Origin: VFJJ01 sp031362415 | Lineage (GTDB): Bacteria; Actinomycetota; Acidimicrobiia; IMCC26256; VFJJ01 | Direction of reading: 5' to 3' | Length of the DNA stretch: 9,100 nt | NCBI GenBank assembly: GCA_031362415.1 | Contig: JANLSK010000218.1 | Coordinates: forward strand, 1 to 9,100 | Shown: piece by piece, positions 1 to 5,527 of the stretch | Layout: each line of letters begins with the position of its first letter | How positions within the stretch are numbered: position 1 is the first letter of the stretch | The notes under the pieces: model-generated | What the model was told of the DNA's origin: nothing | What the model saw: only the letters and a program-made list of their open reading frames with translations | Database searches by the model: none | Position numbers and translations under genes: made by a program

Positions 1-91
1 CAACTTCTCTCCGGGAACCGCTGACACGACTGACACCACCCCGGGGCCCCGCCCCTCCGCGCCCGGCCCCGGCCCCAGCAACGACGATCGG
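1..91. other. GC-rich downstream region of the P450 with G-run cluster
   Basis: No gene is visible here. On the minus strand, just past the P450 stop, runs of three or four G lie close together at 76-73, 70-67, 64-62, 55-52, 50-47 and 42-39, with short spacers. The transcript could fold into a G-quadruplex or, through GGGGCCCCGGGG at 50-39, a GC hairpin. No U-run follows, so a classic intrinsic terminator is not supported. It may still mark the 3' end of the P450 message. Confidence 0.35.
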
Positions 92-1336
92 TCAGCCCCA
101 GATCACCGGGAGATGCGACGGTCCGCGCTCGTACATGCCGATGATCGCCGGAGGTTCCGCGTCGGGGTCGAGCCGCAGGTTGGGCAAGCGGTCGATGAGG
201 GCGTCGCCGGCCGTGGAGATCTCGGCCCGGGCGACGTGCATGCCCAGGCAGATGTGCGGTCCGCTGGCGAAGGCCAGCGACGGCTGGAGGGGCCGGTGGA
301 CGTCGAACACGTCAGGGTCGTCCCAGCGGGCGGGGTCTCGGTCGGCCGCCCCGATCACCAGGTGCACCACGGCGCCGCTCGGGATCTCGACACCAGCCAG
401 TGTGGTGTCCTCGTGCACCCAGCGGCTGAACATCGGGTCGGTGGTGTTCCAGCGAAGCGTCTCCTCCACGACCGCCCGCAGCAACGAGCGGTCGTCGCGC
501 ACCTCGGCGAGCACGTCGGGGTTCGTCAACAGCGCGTAGAGCGTGATGCCGAGCTGCTTCCAGGTCGTGCCCGATCCCGCGGTGAGCAGCAGCGCCGAGA
601 ACGACATGATCTCGGCGTCGGTGAGACGCTGGGTCGTACCGTCGTCGTGCTTGAGCTCGGCCTGGCAGAGCACGCTGATGAGGTCGTCCTCGGGCTCGTT
701 CCGGCGTGCCGCCACGATCGGCGCCAGGTAGTCGAGCAGGCGCCCTCCCCCGGCCCCTCCATCGAGCGATTCCCGGACGTCGAGGGCCTGGTCGATCGTC
801 AACCCGAAGCTGCCGGTGATGGTGAGCAACGGGATCGCCGCATCGAAGTCGACGTTGAGCTCGGCCCGACCGTCGGCCTCGAACCCGTCGATGAGGCCCT
901 GGACGGTGTGCTGGATCCAGTTGGCGATCCACCACTTCGCCTTCGCCGGCACGAACGACGGCTGCACCAGCTGGCGATGGCGACGGTGCTCCTCGCCGTT
1001 CATGTAGAGCATGCTGGCGTCGAGCGAACCGGCCTGGCGCTCGGCGTCGGGGGGCGACGACCGGAAGACCTCGGGATTGCGATAGGCGGCTTCGCACTCG
1101 GCGTAGGAGAACACCGAGTAGTGCGGGCGCCCGGGCTCGGGAAGCCCGTGGAAATAGGCGATCCCGTCGTAGCCGATCAGCTCGTGGGGGATGCCCTCGT
1201 GGACCGGTCCCGACTCGCGAAGGCGTTGGAACGCCGGATAGGGATCGCCCCGGTAGGCCGTCCCGCTGTACTCCGTCCGACGACGGAGATCGAACAGCTC
1301 CCGGATGCGTTGACGATCGAGCCTGATCGAGCTCAC
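92..1336 (-). CDS. Cytochrome P450 monooxygenase
   Basis: A soluble bacterial class I P450 of 414 residues: a heme-thiolate monooxygenase that inserts one oxygen atom from O2 using electrons from a ferredoxin and reductase encoded elsewhere. The sequence shows a helix C segment HRRHRQLV near residues 117-124, the I-helix oxygen-activation motif AGSGTT at 253-258, the K-helix ExxR as ETLR at 292-295, and the heme loop FASGPHICLG at 356-365 with Cys363 as the axial ligand. The stretch between about residues 178 and 205 (F-G helix region) looks some 10-15 residues shorter than in most relatives. No signal peptide or membrane segment is seen. The start is GTG with no good ribosome binding site of its own; it overlaps the stop of a 19-codon upstream ORF (GTGA), suggesting translational coupling. 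It is the last gene of the minus-strand group with an SDR and an NTF2-like protein, so it probably hydroxylates a small hydrophobic substrate. The family call is firm; the substrate is unknown. Confidence 0.96.
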   Translation of the reverse strand: MSSIRLDRQRIRELFDLRRRTEYSGTAYRGDPYPAFQRLRESGPVHEGIPHELIGYDGIAYFHGLPEPGRPHYSVFSYAECEAAYRNPEVFRSSPPDAERQAGSLDASMLYMNGEEHRRHRQLVQPSFVPAKAKWWIANWIQHTVQGLIDGFEADGRAELNVDFDAAIPLLTITGSFGLTIDQALDVRESLDGGAGGGRLLDYLAPIVAARRNEPEDDLISVLCQAELKHDDGTTQRLTDAEIMSFSALLLTAGSGTTWKQLGITLYALLTNPDVLAEVRDDRSLLRAVVEETLRWNTTDPMFSRWVHEDTTLAGVEIPSGAVVHLVIGAADRDPARWDDPDVFDVHRPLQPSLAFASGPHICLGMHVARAEISTAGDALIDRLPNLRLDPDAEPPAIIGMYERGPSHLPVIWG

Positions 1337-1392
1337 GACTCGATCCCGACCGTCACCGTGATCGGCCAGTCGAGCGTGACGTTCGAGGTCAT
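1333..1392 (-). CDS. 19-codon leader ORF overlapping the P450 start
   Basis: ATG-initiated ORF encoding MTSNVTLDWPITVTVGIES. It is preceded by AAGGAGG, the best Shine-Dalgarno sequence in this gene group, 4 nt from the ATG. Its TGA overlaps the GTG of the P450 by the arrangement GTGA. The peptide is not recognised. Two readings fit. It may be a real leader peptide whose translation delivers ribosomes to the P450 start. Alternatively it may be the original N-terminus of the P450, separated by a frameshift. The P450 reading frame already has a plausible N-terminus, which favours the coupling model. Confidence 0.5.
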   Translation of the reverse strand: MTSNVTLDWPITVTVGIES

Positions 1393-1395
1393 GGC

Positions 1396-1404
1396 CCCTC
1401 CTTG
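1396..1404 (-). promoter_or_regulatory. Strong ribosome binding site of the P450 leader ORF
   Basis: The minus strand reads CAAGGAGGG just before GGCC-ATG, a near-perfect match to the anti-Shine-Dalgarno sequence. It serves the 19-codon ORF and not the P450 GTG, which lies 54 nt further on, and is the main argument that the leader ORF is translated. Confidence 0.65.
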
Positions 1405-1474
1405 GTGTCGTGTCCCGGTACGAACGCTACCCATGAGCCCATGTCCGAGCCTCTCAACCCTCCGATGAACCCGG

Positions 1475-1490
1475 CGCCCGGCGCCGGGCG
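1475..1490. repeat. Perfect 16-bp palindrome between the SDR and P450 genes
   Basis: CGCCCGGC is followed directly by its reverse complement GCCGGGCG. It lies 29 bp past the SDR stop and about 80 bp before the leader ORF. A fully symmetric site without a spacer could be a regulator-binding site or a GC-only hairpin that slows polymerase. No T-run follows on the minus strand. In very GC-rich DNA such palindromes also arise by chance. Confidence 0.35.
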
Positions 1491-1518
1491 TTGGGGACGA
1501 TCCGGATTGCGCGGCCCG

Positions 1519-2304
1519 TCAGCCGAGCATGTAGCCGCCCGCGTCGACCACGACCGACTGGCCCGTGATCGTGCGGCTCTCGTCGCTGACGAGGAACAGC
1601 GCGGCGTTGGCGACGTCGGTGGTGCTCGAGATGTCACGCAAGGCAACACCCGACAGAAGGCGGGCGCGGTTGGTCTCGAAGTCGACGTCCTGCTCGTCGG
1701 CCGTCCGGCGCACCCAGTTCTGCCACAGCTCCGTGTCGATGGAGCCTGGGACGAGGCAGTTGCAGCGGATTCCCCGAGGACCGACCTCCAGCGCCACCGC
1801 CTTCGTGAACGCTCGCAGCGAGGCCTTTGCCGCGACGTAGTGCGACTTGCGGGGCAGGCCGCCCAACGCCGCGGTCGACGAGAAGTTCAAGATCGCGCCT
1901 GAGCCCCGGTCGAGCATCGACTGCTTGAGCACCTCTCGGGTGCACAACATCGCCGCCGTGAGATCGATGGCGATCGTGGCGTTCCAGTTCTCGAGGGTCT
2001 GTTCCCAGATGTACTTGTCGGTGCCGGGCGCGGCGGCGTTGTTGCACAGGATGTCGACGTGGCCGAACTCGTCGACCGCACGGCCGACCATTGCGATCAC
2101 GTCGTCCTCGTCAGTGACATCGGCGCGCATCGCGATGGCTGCGCCACCACACGCCTCGGCCGCCGCCGCCACGAGCTCCTCACGGCGGGCGCTCAACAGC
2201 ACCGTCGCGCCCTCGTCGACGAAACGCTTCGCCATCACCGGCCCCAGCCCGGTACTGGCACCGGTGATGATGGCCGTCTTGCCGGCAAGCCGTCCGCCGC
2301 TCAT
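1519..2304 (-). CDS. Short-chain dehydrogenase/reductase (classical SDR)
   Basis: A 261-residue classical SDR, the usual family length, expected to be an NAD(P)-dependent alcohol dehydrogenase or ketoreductase acting in the cytoplasm. The Rossmann cofactor motif TGASTGLG is at residues 14-21, the NNA motif at 88-90, the catalytic Ser at 142-143 (NFSST), and Tyr156 and Lys160 form YVAAK. A PG motif follows at 186-187, and the C-terminus ends in the common TGQSVVVDAGGYML pattern. The ATG overlaps the stop of the upstream NTF2-like gene as ATGA, so the two are almost certainly translated together. After its stop there is a 126-bp gap to the P450 leader ORF. In this setting it probably oxidises a hydroxyl produced by the P450, or reduces a ketone on the same substrate. 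The family is certain; the substrate and the direction of reaction are not. Confidence 0.95.
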   Translation of the reverse strand: MSGGRLAGKTAIITGASTGLGPVMAKRFVDEGATVLLSARREELVAAAAEACGGAAIAMRADVTDEDDVIAMVGRAVDEFGHVDILCNNAAAPGTDKYIWEQTLENWNATIAIDLTAAMLCTREVLKQSMLDRGSGAILNFSSTAALGGLPRKSHYVAAKASLRAFTKAVALEVGPRGIRCNCLVPGSIDTELWQNWVRRTADEQDVDFETNRARLLSGVALRDISSTTDVANAALFLVSDESRTITGQSVVVDAGGYMLG

Positions 2305-2804
2305 GGCGCACCGTCGACGTACATCTCGGCCAGCGTGTCACCGAACAGGTCGCGACCGACACCGGTGTCGTCGAGGAGGCGGTTGGTCCGACATCTGATC
2401 CGCCAATGCTCGCCAACGCGTTCGAGGTCCCACCGGGCGGCGCTGACCCGCCACAGGTAGAACCGGCCGGTCTCGGCTTCTCGGCGCATGATCAACGAAT
2501 ACGTCAACGCCGTCGCCGAATCGCCGTCGAGGTCGATGAGTGGTGGACCGGCAAAGTGCGCACCGCCCGCCCCGATCAGCCCGAGATGGGTTTCACCGCT
2601 CAGCATCGCCTCGACCTCGGAGCGGCCTTCGTGCGGAGCGCCCGCGGCGTCCCAGTCGTAGGTTCCGTCCTCGCGCCACAACGACGCCGCGAGCGGAGCC
2701 ATTCCCGCGTCGGCGGACGGCCCGTACGTGAGGATCACCCGCCGGATGGCGAGATGGTCCTCGATGCGCCGAAGCCGGGCCTCGAGGTTGCGATCGTCGG
2801 CCAT
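2301..2804 (-). CDS. NTF2/SnoaL-like domain protein
   Basis: A 167-residue single-domain protein starting at MADDRNLEARL. The pattern of an N-terminal helix (LRRIEDHLAIRRVILTYG, residues 11-28), then LWREDGTYDW at 42-51, then strands with HFAGPPLIDLDGDSATALTYSL and a C-terminal W-R-I-R strand, is that of nuclear-transport-factor-2-like, SnoaL_4-type proteins. Members are small cone-shaped enzymes or binding proteins (hydratases, isomerases, cyclases, dioxygenase small subunits) common beside SDR and P450 genes in actinobacterial degradation clusters. A much longer reading frame runs upstream to 3761, but it lies antisense to the plus-strand SDR. The ATG at 2804 fits the family start and has a purine-rich AAGGGGCGAAG just before it. 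The stop overlaps the SDR start (ATGA). The exact function is unknown. Confidence 0.85.
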   Translation of the reverse strand: MADDRNLEARLRRIEDHLAIRRVILTYGPSADAGMAPLAASLWREDGTYDWDAAGAPHEGRSEVEAMLSGETHLGLIGAGGAHFAGPPLIDLDGDSATALTYSLIMRREAETGRFYLWRVSAARWDLERVGEHWRIRCRTNRLLDDTGVGRDLFGDTLAEMYVDGAP

Positions 2805-2966
2805 GGTCTTCGCCCCTTGCGTCACGAACGAGAGGAATCTAGGCCGCGCACCCCGAGGTCGACGAGAACGGCCGAACCGCCCCGGGGCCGCCCCGGGGGG
2901 CCACTCGGGCGACGCGCCCCTGCACGCGGCAAGACTGCCTGAACCCGTCCACCGAAACGAGGAGCC
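2805..2966. promoter_or_regulatory. Divergent intergenic region with promoters for both gene groups
   Basis: These 162 bp separate two outward-facing genes and must hold the promoters of both. On the minus strand TAGATT (2841-2836) resembles a -10 box 31 nt before the NTF2-like ATG; no convincing -35 is seen. On the plus strand GAGGAG (2959-2964) is a good ribosome binding site for the SDR at 2967. A tandem CCCCGGGG pair (2880-2887 and 2891-2898) lies near the centre and is a candidate hairpin or operator. The layout would allow one regulator to control both directions, but no regulator gene is nearby. Confidence 0.5.
2880..2898. repeat. Two tandem CCCCGGGG palindromes 3 bp apart
   Basis: Two identical 8-bp palindromes separated by CCG sit about midway between the divergent starts. 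Each is self-complementary and the pair could also form a longer stem. The position suits an operator, but sequence of pure G and C is expected to produce such repeats fairly often in this genome. Confidence 0.35.
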
Positions 2967-3830
2967 ATGACTGTCCCAGGGGAAGACGGACCCGCCCCCA
3001 CGGCGCTGGTGACCGGCGCCAGTCGAGGCATCGGACGAGCGACGGCCATCGCGCTCGCCGAGCAGGGCTACGACGTCGCCATCACCGCACGCACCGTGAA
3101 AGAGGGCGATCCCAGCGCCAGCACCGCCGATCCGGCGATCGTGCTTCCCGGGAGCCTCGAGTCGACGGCGGCCGAGATCGAAGCCCATGGCCGGCGCGCC
3201 GTGCAGATCCCGCTCGACCTCCTCGATCGCGAGGCGCTCGTACCCGCGGTCGACGCGGCCATCGCCGGGCTGGGTCACCTCGACGTTGTCGTCAACAACG
3301 CGATCTACGTGTCCCACGGAGGTCACCTGCCGTTCCTCGAGAACGACCCCGACGACATCGTCAAGCGGGTCTGGGGCGATCTGACCGCCCAACTGCTCCT
3401 GCTCCATCGCACCGTCGGCCACATGGTCGAGCGGGGCGGCGGCATCGTGGTCAACATCGGCGCCGGCTCGGGCAAGTACCAGCTTCGCCGCCCGTTCTCG
3501 AAGGGCGGCGCCGCGCTCACCTACGTGGCAGCCAAGGCCGGCTTCCATCGTGTGGCCGACCGGCTGGCCAACGAGTACGGCAGTGCCGGCATTCGCGCCT
3601 ACACCGTCGACCCCGGCTACGTGATCACCGAGCGGGTGGCGCTGGTCACCGCCCTGTCGGCGGTGGGCGCCCGGGGAGGCGTCGAGCCGGGCCCGATCGG
3701 CCGGGCCATCGCCTGGTTGATCACCACGGGGACCAACGAGTTCGACAACGGCAGCTACCACGAGGCCCAGGACATCGCCCGGCGGTTGGGCCTCCTTCCA
3801 CCGGTACCGGAAGCGGGGAGCCAGTCGTGA
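2967..3830 (+). CDS. Short-chain dehydrogenase/reductase with atypical active-site segment
   Basis: A 287-residue SDR starting with ATG after the clear ribosome binding site GAGGAG. The cofactor motif TGASRGIG is at 16-23, NNA at 110-112, and YVAAK at 186-190 gives the catalytic Tyr and Lys. Residues 163-169 read NIGAGSG, so the position usually held by the catalytic Ser (NISS in many relatives) appears as Gly-Ala, with the nearest Ser at 168. An insert of roughly 5 residues or more separates this from the Tyr. SDRs with an insert here (often rich in G/P/W before the Tyr) are known in actinobacteria, so the insert is probably a subfamily trait, while the Ser shift is less usual. The C-terminus (HEAQDIARRLGLLP) matches the style of that subfamily. 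It heads the plus-strand group and lies opposite the NTF2-like/SDR/P450 group. Likely a cytoplasmic NAD(P)-dependent oxidoreductase of unknown substrate. Confidence 0.93.
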   Translation: MTVPGEDGPAPTALVTGASRGIGRATAIALAEQGYDVAITARTVKEGDPSASTADPAIVLPGSLESTAAEIEAHGRRAVQIPLDLLDREALVPAVDAAIAGLGHLDVVVNNAIYVSHGGHLPFLENDPDDIVKRVWGDLTAQLLLLHRTVGHMVERGGGIVVNIGAGSGKYQLRRPFSKGGAALTYVAAKAGFHRVADRLANEYGSAGIRAYTVDPGYVITERVALVTALSAVGARGGVEPGPIGRAIAWLITTGTNEFDNGSYHEAQDIARRLGLLPPVPEAGSQS

Positions 3831-3943
3831 CGACCGTCACGACGACGCCTGTCCCGACGACGACTGCACGAGCGACGCCGGCCTCGTTCCTGGAGGGCGC
3901 CCATCGACATGTCGTCGCCGATCTCGCAGAGCCCCGGAGCTGA
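3827..3943 (+). CDS. Possible 38-residue small ORF between the SDR and EthD genes
   Basis: A GTG codon overlapping the SDR stop (GTGA) opens a 38-codon frame. It begins with a Thr-rich half (VTTVTTTPVPTTTARAT) and continues as ASFLEGAHRHVVADLAEPRS before TGA at 3941. It fills most of the otherwise empty 136-bp gap before the EthD gene, and its stop lies on the edge of a perfect hairpin. No family is recognised and no separate ribosome binding site is visible. It could be a coupled small protein, a leader peptide or a chance frame. Confidence 0.3.
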   Translation: MTTVTTTPVPTTTARATPASFLEGAHRHVVADLAEPRS

Positions 3944-3961
3944 TCCCGGCCCGCCGGGATC
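3942..3961 (+). promoter_or_regulatory. Perfect 9-bp inverted repeat just before the EthD start
   Basis: GATCCCGGC (3942-3950), a CC spacer, and GCCGGGATC (3953-3961) form a perfect inverted repeat ending 5 nt before the ATG at 3967. In RNA it would form a strong stem exactly where a ribosome binding site should be, and no Shine-Dalgarno sequence is otherwise visible. It may restrict translation of the EthD gene, bind a regulator as DNA, or end SDR transcripts (no U-run is present). It also overlaps the stop codon of the 38-codon ORF. Confidence 0.5.
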
Positions 3962-3966
3962 TCGCC

Positions 3967-4740
3967 ATGGAGAAGATCGTCTTCGTCGCGTTCGACACCG
4001 ACGCTGCTCGGGCCGACGATGCTGCGCCGACCCTCGGGCCGGTTGCGACCATCCCAACCATCCCGACCACCCCGACCACCCCGACCATGCAGCGCAACGA
4101 GAATCTGCTGGCCACGCTCGACCCGGCCCGCTTCCCCGAGGTGGCCCTGCAGGTCGAAGATCGCGACGCGACGATGCGCTGGCAACGGCGCGACCGGCCG
4201 TTGGCGGGCCGGGTCGTCGCCACGCTGGCGGCCTGGACGGAGTGCGGCGACGACGCCAGCGACGTCGAAGCCGCGACGGCCCGGCTGTCGTCGGAGTACG
4301 CGGGGTTCGTGGTCACCGAGGCCGTGCCCCGGTGGCGCACCGACCGGTCGGTGAGTGGCACCGAGCCACGCCCGGGTGTGGTGATGACCTCCCTGTTGCG
4401 CCGAGCCACCCAGCTGAGCCGCGACGAGTTCCTGGCCCACTGGCAACACGTGCACCAACCGATGTCGCTGCGCATCCACCCGCAGTGGACCTATGTCCGC
4501 AACGTCGTGGCCCGGGCGCTCACCGCCGGCGCGCCCGATGTCGACGCCATCTGCGAGGAAGGGTTCGCGTCGGTCGACGACGTGCTCGACCCCGCCCGGT
4601 TCTACGGCGGCGACCTCACGAACGCCTCGTGGCAGGACAACGCGCAGACGATCGGCAACGACGTCAAGCTCTTCCTCGACGCCGCCCGGACGACCTCGAC
4701 GATCATGCGCGAGTACCGCCTGCGCACCTTCCGCCGCTGA
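3967..4740 (+). CDS. EthD-domain (dimeric alpha/beta barrel) protein
   Basis: A 257-residue protein starting MEKIVFVAFD, a beta-strand opening common in EthD-like proteins. The clearest domain is residues 138-180, GVVMTSLLRRATQLSRDEFLAHWQ followed by HVHQPMSLRIHPQWTYVRNVV. The pattern of strand, helix with F-x-x-H-W, H-x-P, then an R/Y-V-strand is that of EthD, a ferredoxin-like barrel family first known from ether-degrading P450 operons. The first half (1-125) may be a second, weaker barrel repeat. Residues 28-41 are a low-complexity TIPTIPTTPTTPT stretch encoded by 9-bp DNA repeats. The start lacks a Shine-Dalgarno sequence and lies just after a perfect hairpin; a later ATG at 4087 would remove the repeat but also the first strand, so 3967 is preferred. 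It follows the SDR in the same direction and probably assists the same pathway, perhaps as an isomerase, decarboxylase or ligand-binding partner. Confidence 0.87.
   Translation: MEKIVFVAFDTDAARADDAAPTLGPVATIPTIPTTPTTPTMQRNENLLATLDPARFPEVALQVEDRDATMRWQRRDRPLAGRVVATLAAWTECGDDASDVEAATARLSSEYAGFVVTEAVPRWRTDRSVSGTEPRPGVVMTSLLRRATQLSRDEFLAHWQHVHQPMSLRIHPQWTYVRNVVARALTAGAPDVDAICEEGFASVDDVLDPARFYGGDLTNASWQDNAQTIGNDVKLFLDAARTTSTIMREYRLRTFRR
4048..4089 (+). repeat. In-frame 9-bp tandem repeat (ACC-ATC/ACC-CCN)
   Basis: Four full copies of a 9-bp unit at 4048-4083 (ACCATCCCA, ACCATCCCG, ACCACCCCG, ACCACCCCG) followed by a partial ACCATG. The unit length is a multiple of three, so copy-number change would lengthen or shorten the Thr-Pro segment of the EthD protein without breaking the frame. 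The last two units are identical, as expected from recent slippage. Confidence 0.85.
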
Positions 4741-4819
4741 CGCGCCTGACAGACGATCCCCGACGAGACGTGGGCGGCGCCCGAAAGCCTCTGTGATACG
4801 ACCGTGCTACATTCGGGTC
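4741..4819 (+). promoter_or_regulatory. Toxin-antitoxin promoter, probably leaderless, with inverted repeat
   Basis: TACATT at 4808-4813 fits the actinobacterial -10 pattern TANNNT and lies 6 nt before the antitoxin ATG, the spacing typical of leaderless transcripts. No Shine-Dalgarno sequence precedes the ATG. No strong -35 is seen. GACCGTG (4800-4806) and CACGGTC (4831-4837) form a 7-bp inverted repeat around the -10 box and start codon, a candidate site for autoregulation by the ribbon-helix-helix antitoxin. A small GGGC-GGC-GCCC stem (4772-4782) lies after the EthD stop. Confidence 0.5.
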
Positions 4820-5047
4820 ATGAGTACCACCACGGTCCGACTCGACGCCGAGGACGAAGCGCTCCTCGACATGCTCGCCCCGGAGTTCGGCGGACGATCC
4901 AGCGCGATCCGCCACGCCCTCCGCAACCTCGCCGCCGACCGCCAACGACACGACGCCCTCCGCACCTTTCTCGCCGACTGGGACGCAGACACAGGTCCCA
5001 TCGCCGACGAGGACATCGCGGCGATGGCCGACCGATTCGGGCTGTGA
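4820..5047 (+). CDS. Ribbon-helix-helix antitoxin (VapB-like)
   Basis: A 75-residue protein. The N-terminal strand STTTVRLDAEDEALLDML and the following GGRSSAIRHALRNLAADR (residues 24-41) make a ribbon-helix-helix DNA-binding domain. The acidic C-terminal tail with DWDADTG and ADEDIAAMADRFGL is the expected toxin-wrapping part. It would neutralise the PIN toxin encoded next and repress their shared promoter. The ATG at 4820 is chosen because the strand begins right after it and a TANNNT box lies at leaderless spacing. The stop overlaps the toxin start as TGATG. Length and layout fit VapBC-type modules, so the assignment is strong even though the exact VapB class is not known. Confidence 0.9.
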   Translation: MSTTTVRLDAEDEALLDMLAPEFGGRSSAIRHALRNLAADRQRHDALRTFLADWDADTGPIADEDIAAMADRFGL

Positions 5048-5418
5048 TGCTCGACGCCGGATTTCTCATCTCCATCGACCGGGGTGAGCAGACAGCCCAC
5101 ACGTTCCTCGCCGCCGCTGACCGGGCCGGAACCGCACTCCACACCACGCACCCCGTCGTCGCCCAAGTCTGGCGGGACGGCACGCGTCAGGCGCGCTTGG
5201 CCGGCTTCCTGAAAGCCATCACGGTCCATGCCTTCGATGACGGTCGCCCCGTCGGCCGACTGCTCGCCCAGTCCAGTGCCTCAGATGTCGTCGACGCCCA
5301 TCTCGTGATCTGCGCCGTCCGCCTCGGCCACGACATCCTCACCGGCGACCCCGGCGACATCGCCACCCTGACCGCGATGTTCGGCCCCGCGGCCCCTGCC
5401 GTCCACAGCTGGCCGTAG
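5047..5418 (+). CDS. PIN-domain toxin (VapC-like ribonuclease)
   Basis: A 123-residue PIN-domain protein. PIN toxins are Mg2+/Mn2+-dependent ribonucleases that cut tRNA or rRNA when freed from their antitoxin. The first acidic residue is Asp3 in MLDAGFLI. SDVVDAHLVICA (79-90) carries the central acidic residues Asp80/Asp83, and TGDPGDI (99-105) carries the last Asp. The position where many PIN proteins have a conserved Glu reads VVAQVWRDG, with Gln40. From memory, an actinobacterial subgroup with AQVWR-G-RQARLA shares this Gln, so it is probably a subfamily trait and not an inactivating change. The ATG at 5047 overlaps the antitoxin TGA by one base; GTG at 5044 is a possible start one codon earlier. 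The tight overlap indicates coupled translation. Confidence 0.9.
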   Translation: MLDAGFLISIDRGEQTAHTFLAAADRAGTALHTTHPVVAQVWRDGTRQARLAGFLKAITVHAFDDGRPVGRLLAQSSASDVVDAHLVICAVRLGHDILTGDPGDIATLTAMFGPAAPAVHSWP

Positions 5419-5527
5419 GCTCCCTGAGGAGATCTTCACGGGTGCTGGCCTGATCATCCAGTACAGCTGATACATCGTCGATCGCCGGCTCGCCCAGGTG
5501 GGTTCCGACCTGGCCTCAGCCTCAGCG
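5419..5527. other. Intergenic region between convergent toxin gene and P450 remnant
   Basis: 109 bp without a gene. CCAGGT (5494-5499) and ACCTGG (5508-5513) form a 6-bp stem with an 8-nt loop that might act as a weak bidirectional terminator, though no T-run follows. Next to it, CCTCAGCCTCAGCGTCAGC (about 5514-5532) is a short imperfect 6-bp repeat that runs into the end of the P450 fragment. Confidence 0.35.

Noticed and set aside
113..1468. Long plus-strand reading frame opposite the P450
   Set aside because: It is the antisense shadow of a gene with clear P450 motifs. Its protein is low-complexity and rich in Arg/Val/Gly, with no family pattern.
1402..1902. Plus-strand frame opposite the minus-strand SDR
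   Set aside because: It is an antisense shadow of the SDR, with no recognisable domain.
2805..3761. Upstream extension of the NTF2-like gene to 486 codons
   Set aside because: The extension is antisense to the plus-strand SDR and crosses the divergent promoter region. The NTF2 family start fits the ATG at 2804.
3721..4479. Minus-strand frames opposite the EthD gene
   Set aside because: Composition is Arg/Gly-rich with repeats mirroring the 9-bp tract. The plus-strand frame carries the EthD pattern.
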